Below, in pieces: positions 60,232 to 64,000 of a stretch of DNA of 64,000 nt. The DNA lies in assembly GCA_000711775.1 (NCBI GenBank), contig ARYC01017424.1, positions 62,001 to 126,000 on the forward strand, read 5' to 3'. A model generated the notes under the pieces. That model was not told where the DNA came from, did no database searches, and saw only the letters and a list, made by a program, of their open reading frames with translations. The position numbers and the translations under genes are program-made. The first letter of the stretch is position 1. Each line of letters begins with the position of its first letter. Origin of the DNA: Oxytricha trifallax (Eukaryota; Ciliophora; Spirotrichea; Sporadotrichida; Oxytrichidae).

Positions 60232-62233
60232 TCAATCAAATAACATCATAAAAACATCATCAATTGCTTCTCTGACCTTCTGATTCTTAACTCTCAGCTC
60301 TAATGCTTAATGATTTTTCTTGAATTCTGATTCATACTTATCAGCTATCTTCTCACATAATAATTTGTTTTGATAAAGCATTCTGCACTCACAAAGCAGT
60401 AGACCTATAACTGCCTCAAAATCAGTCAATGATTGATCAGCAAGTATCTCATTGATTTTTAGAATGGATTTTTCTAGTTCGAGGAACAAGATGCTCTTTT
60501 CTCTCTTCCAACATAAAATATGGTTAAATAGTACTATAGCTGCTGTAAATACTATTTTAGGGTTGATTGATGAAAAACTATAAGTGCAGAAATTTATTAA
60601 ACTTTAGCTTGCATCCTCTCCATGCATGAAATCTTTTCCTTAACTTGTTTGATAAATATTTCCAAGCATTTTCAAGCTTATTAAATGATAGTTTTATGTT
60701 ACTTTTGCTTCTGGATCTTTCAAATCCATGCATTCTAGATAACCAAAGATAGTTACTTCGATAGTCTGCCAGTGCTTATTAAGAATATGAGCTGCAGTAT
60801 GTTCATATACCATCAATAATCTTAGCAAGTCAATCAAAGCAATTTTGAATTTATCTTCAGCTATTTCAATCATTGAAACTAATTCATCAATTGCCTCTCT
60901 TGGCATATTTTCTAAATTAAAGCCTACTAACCACTTTTACAAATTTTGAGTTGAGGCTACCTCTTTTTAAACTTCTTCTGACTTAGCAAAGTTTGAAACA
61001 AATTCTTTCATCTTTTCAAGATTTGCCATTCCAGTAAATCCTTGAGGAGCAAGATTCATAGGCTTGAACTATTTAAAGTTCATGTTCTTATGTTAAGATG
61101 ACTTACTCTTTACTAATTCATCTAACTCAACCAGAGTTGCTGTTAATTGATCTTATCTGGCTCCCTTGAATTAACTGTGTTCACTTCCATTGACATAAAA
61201 GTAGAATTATGGGATACTGGTAATCTTAAAAGCCATAGCACAGTCTCTACAGGTTTATGTATTTACTGTTGCAAATTTTAGATTTTCGTTCTCATTTGCT
61301 TTAGCTAATCCTTCGAATACTGGCTTTATCTTTATGCAGGGTGGGCAAGTAGGGCTCCAGAAATCGATTGCAATTGCTGGACTTTCTTTAATAAGCTTTT
61401 AGAGTTTAATTAATAAAATAAATCAATCATTAATAAAATCAGCTATATATTGTATAATTATAAAATTATTTTAATTTATTTAAAGTTGTTGTAAGTTTTG
61501 GATCTAAATTGCAACTCCATGAGTCTGTTGAGATTATAGTTGCTGTTAAACTGGTTATGAAAAAGCAGGATTCATTGAATTTGATCCTAATCCTCCCATG
61601 CCTGCAGCAAATTAATTGATAAAACCATTCATATCATTCATATTTGGATTTTATTATTGACCTAAGCCTGACAATTATTAAGCGCTTGGACTACTACCTG
61701 TTACTAATGGATTTTAATGGCCTCCATCATCAAAAAGTTGATGACTATTGACTTTGAGGTTATCTTGCATTTATTCTAACATAGGAGAAACCATAGATCC
61801 AAAAGGAGTATTCAGAAATTGATTGGGCAAATCAACGATATCATGTGGAATTCCTTCTCCCATTAAAAACTGAGCACACTCATTTGTGAAGTTATTGCAA
61901 TTATGTTTCAGTACATGATAGGTATTTTGTGTGAATCTGGGACTAACCTCCCTTAAGAATTCCATGAATATATCCTCAGGAATTTCAGTGAAGCCAAGAT
62001 CCATAACTTTCGTTGGTCTCCCTAATTATGAAATTAAATTGTTGGTTAATCTTACCAAAAGGAGTCATTCCTGGAGCATCATAAGATATACCTCCTCCAA
62101 AGTAATACTCTTTACCATACACAACAAGTCCTGTATGCCATACTCCCTCAATGTGCTTGCCGATCAATTGCCTTGAGAATTAGGCAGCCATTCCATTGGA
62201 TAAATCATAAACGTGTAGCTTTATATCTTGCAT
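60232..62233 (-). CDS. PPPDE (DeSI-type) peptidase - thioredoxin - PUL domain protein
   Basis: Minus strand, ATG at 62233. Domain 1 is a PPPDE thiol peptidase like DeSI-1: KLHVYDLSNGMAAQFSRQLI, the catalytic His in GVWHTGLVVYGKEYYFGGG, and the Cys in LKHNCNNFTNECAQFL. After a Q/N-rich linker, domain 2 is a thioredoxin fold with AIAIDFWSPTCPPCIKIKPV (CPPC) and FKITSIPQFYFYVNG. Domain 3 is a helical PUL region (FKIALIDLLRLLMVYEHTAA, FEAVIGLLLCECRMLYQNKL) as in PLAA/Ufd3 and Lub1. Introns: 62022-62055, and others near 61.09 and 61.43 kb. TGA is at 60232-60234. It likely acts in the Cdc48/ubiquitin or desumoylation pathway. Confidence 0.9.
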
Positions 62234-62322
62234 TTTATATTCTTTGTTTTATTAACTTTCTGATAATACTGTATTTCAATTCATGAACAAAATATGAAAA
62301 ATTAATGATTAAATAGAAAGAA

Positions 62323-62472
62323 TCAAGCATCGCCATAAGCAGTAGGTCTAGGAGGGTATCTGTTAGCATGAAATTCTCCAGAGTTATCTTCCATTTTTAA
62401 GTTTGAGTCTTGCATTGAATGTGTTCTGTGTTTTGCACTATCAATATTATAATTCTATATTTTAGCAGGCAT
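62323..62472 (-). CDS. Small hydrophilic ORF, 49 residues
   Basis: The minus-strand ATG at 62472 reads MPAKIQNYNIDSAKHRTHSM then QDSNLKMEDNSGEFHANRYP and PRPTAYGDA before TGA (62323-62325). The composition is protein-like and GC is higher than the flanks. It may be a real small gene or an exon of something else; unknown function. Confidence 0.4.
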
Positions 62473-62794
62473 TTTCAATTTATATAAAATTAATAAGTGA
62501 TTTTTCAATTTAAATCTATAAAACTATTGCTTTGTATGTGTTATAATAAAATTTATATTTTCACAAAGGATTTTTTAGAATCAAATATAAATTTTTGTTA
62601 TTAAAATTAATGTTTTCTGTTTTAAATTATTTTTTCTATTCCAAAGCTAAAAATAATAATTAATTACCAAATTATTTTACTCTTACTAAGATTAAGCTTA
62701 ATCGCAAAATAATATAATTTTATAAATATAAACTGAAAGATCTGGTACGATTGAAGAAACCTCCTTTCTGATGTATTTTGAAGCCCACTTTCTC

Positions 62795-63976
62795 TCAGCA
62801 AAAAAATAAATAAAGGATTATGCAAGAAAATTTTGATTGTGTTTATGGTTAATAATTTTGATTACAATCAATTAAAACTGTGATTAGGAGTAAGCTCTTT
62901 AAGATTATGGAAGAACCAATTTTTTAATGCTTCTTTTCCTTTAAAATATAAATTAATAAATATTCCTGCTTATTGATCTTATGTTTCATCTTATTCCTAT
63001 TTGCATTTAGCATTTACAATAATTATCTTACTTTGGCTTGTAGTTTGATCTGCTCTACTATTTAATCATGGACAGGTAGGTACTAGCTAAATTGAAGCAT
63101 ACTCATAGCTGGATTTTTGAATTTATTATCTTAAGACCTCTAAACACACTCTTTGCTCTTTTCTACAAACTCCTTGAAATTGTGATTACAATTATATTTA
63201 TAAACCAAACCATAAATGCATTAATTATAAAGTTATTAAAGGCATCTTTATTTGAAGGAAGGACGTCAGTGTCTTGTAAGTTAAACATCTACTCCAAATG
63301 AAATAATTTCTTTATGTACATCAATATATTAATCATCCAGTGCTTTCCCGGAGTCCACTCTTTAAATTCAACCTATCAAAAAGATTATTAAATAATCAAC
63401 TAGTTACATCTAAGTTTATTTCTTGAGAGCTAAAGTTTACAAGAGGATGATAAACTTGAGTTACAGTAAAAGAAACATTTGGTCTCCACTTAGGATACAG
63501 AGGAGGAAATTCAATTTTAAAACGAAATATTCCCCCTGAATAAATTCCTTGCTTTACGAAATATACACCATGCCAAACTACAAAGGAGTAATTTAATTTA
63601 CATATTAAATATCTTAATATGAGGAATTAACTGAATTAAATCTTACCTGTCTTTTTGTCAACTTAAGGAAGAACATACATACCAATTGGTGCATATTTCT
63701 GAAGCATTTTACTATAAAAATTTAACTATATTTGATTAAAAACTTACTACTCAAGCATAAGTGTCTGTTAATTAGATTCAAATTATATTCCACTTGTTAG
63801 GGGTCCTTTAGGATCATTAGCCAATGATTGTCTTCTTTATTCTTGTTATTGCTGCATTGCCAAATTAAATAAGTTAAGAACTTAAGGGCATTTTTTCTTT
63901 CCACTACCGTCATGGCTATCATTTTCATTTTTCTTAAGTTACTGCTCTTCTCTTTCTGATTCGATTTAATTTTCCA
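62795..63976 (-). CDS. AKTIP/FTS-like ubiquitin E2 variant (UEV)
   Basis: Minus strand, ATG at 63976. A Q/E-rich N-terminus is followed by KMLQKYAPIGMYVLPQVDKK, VWHGVYFVKQGIYSGGIFRF-KIEFPPLYPKWRPNVSF and VYHPLV, then FKEWTPGKHWMINILMYIKK and LQDTDVLPSNKDAFN. It is the FTS/AKTIP pattern: a UBC fold lacking the catalytic Cys (HPLV instead of HPNI-x-x-C). FTS works with Hook proteins on dynein cargo. Introns near 63722-63755 and 63575-63647. A 56-bp IES (63182-63237) with an AAT pointer lies in the C-terminal part. The stop is uncertain (TGA 62795-62797 if the frame runs on). Confidence 0.85.
63182..63237 (-). other. 56-bp IES, pointer AAT (ATT on +)
   Basis: ATT at 63179-63181 and 63235-63237. 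Keeping one copy gives SNKDAFNFKEFVEKSKECVQ on the minus strand, extending the UEV; unjoined, the frame drifts into AT-rich filler. A 3-bp pointer makes the border approximate. Confidence 0.65.
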
Positions 63977-64000
63977 TTTTGATTTATTATTACAATTTTA

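Noticed and set aside
1-64000. Telomere-bearing (TBE-type) transposons with C4A4 ends, typical of Oxytricha germline
   Set aside because: No C4A4/G4T4 runs or TBE-like transposase were seen; the G-runs at 33373, 47154 and 56782 are homopolymers in MITE ends.
1-64000. CRISPR arrays, tRNA genes, rRNA genes
   Set aside because: No regularly spaced repeats and no tRNA-like cloverleaf with both boxes except the weak boxes in the GC-rich island. Bacterial origin is excluded by the genetic code and introns.

Overview
This window looks like germline (micronuclear) DNA of a spirotrich ciliate close to Oxytricha/Stylonychia. Three lines of evidence support this. (1) TAA and TAG are read through as glutamine in every conserved gene and TGA is the only stop. 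(2) Genes are AT-rich with tiny GT..AG introns, mostly 31-60 nt. (3) Conserved ORFs are cut by internal eliminated sequences (IESs) bounded by short direct repeats (pointers); joining the two pointer copies restores frame and protein homology. I read about 16 such junctions by eye. One gene, the RNA polymerase III largest subunit, is scrambled: its N-terminal third lies inverted 4-10 kb downstream of the rest, and both pieces end in the same 12-bp pointer, CTCATAACTTAT. All coordinates and frames are from manual reading.

Layout. 1-764: MEMO1-family gene, 5' truncated by the window. 1245-11148: minus-strand Q/N-rich reading frames ending in an RCC1-repeat protein. 11366-12105: small membrane protein (-). 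12371-13205: TRAP-beta (+). 13413-15644: MORN-repeat protein (+). 16089-19371: RBR zinc-finger plus MYCBP2-type RING/tandem-cysteine E3 (+), interrupted by a 546-bp palindromic element. 19525-20552: cathepsin B-like protease (+). 21726-25924: RAP-domain protein (-). 26.6-27.3 kb: hypothetical (-). 27674-28753: two-TM protein (-). 28891-29417: ARL2BP/BART-like (-). 30652-35680: bulk of POLR3A (+), carrying a 1.6-kb terminal-inverted-repeat element. 35776-37850: Q-rich protein (-). 38558-39830: VOC/glyoxalase-fold protein (+). 39927-41018: inverted POLR3A N-terminus (-). 41101-41527: SmD1 (+).

41746-42339: small protein (-). 42423-43310: SppA-like serine peptidase (-). 43385-44438: YOD1/OTU1 (+). 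44.5-45.9 kb: three small secreted or membrane proteins. 46077-49634: two DMT/EamA-type transporters (+) with a MITE between them. 49797-50970: SHIPPO/PG-rich axonemal protein (-). 51060-53039: casein kinase 2 beta (+), whose IES holds a GC-rich, pol III-like element. 53152-53933: hypothetical (-). 54034-55961: two overlapping hypotheticals (+). 56094-57303: theta-like GST (-), interrupted by a MITE. 57828-60114: PP2A scaffold subunit (+). 60232-62233: PPPDE-thioredoxin-PUL protein (-). 62323-62472: small ORF (-). About 62.8-63.98 kb: AKTIP/FTS-like UEV (-).

The genes are mostly unrelated housekeeping or ciliary functions, as expected if each becomes its own small somatic chromosome. What ties the window together is its DNA-rearrangement architecture. 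It contains tiny IESs (22-86 bp), medium AT-rich IESs (0.3-0.7 kb), IESs that are evident MITEs with 8-bp target duplications, one IES carrying a GC-rich SINE-like island, and a scrambled gene whose two segments enclose two other complete genes.
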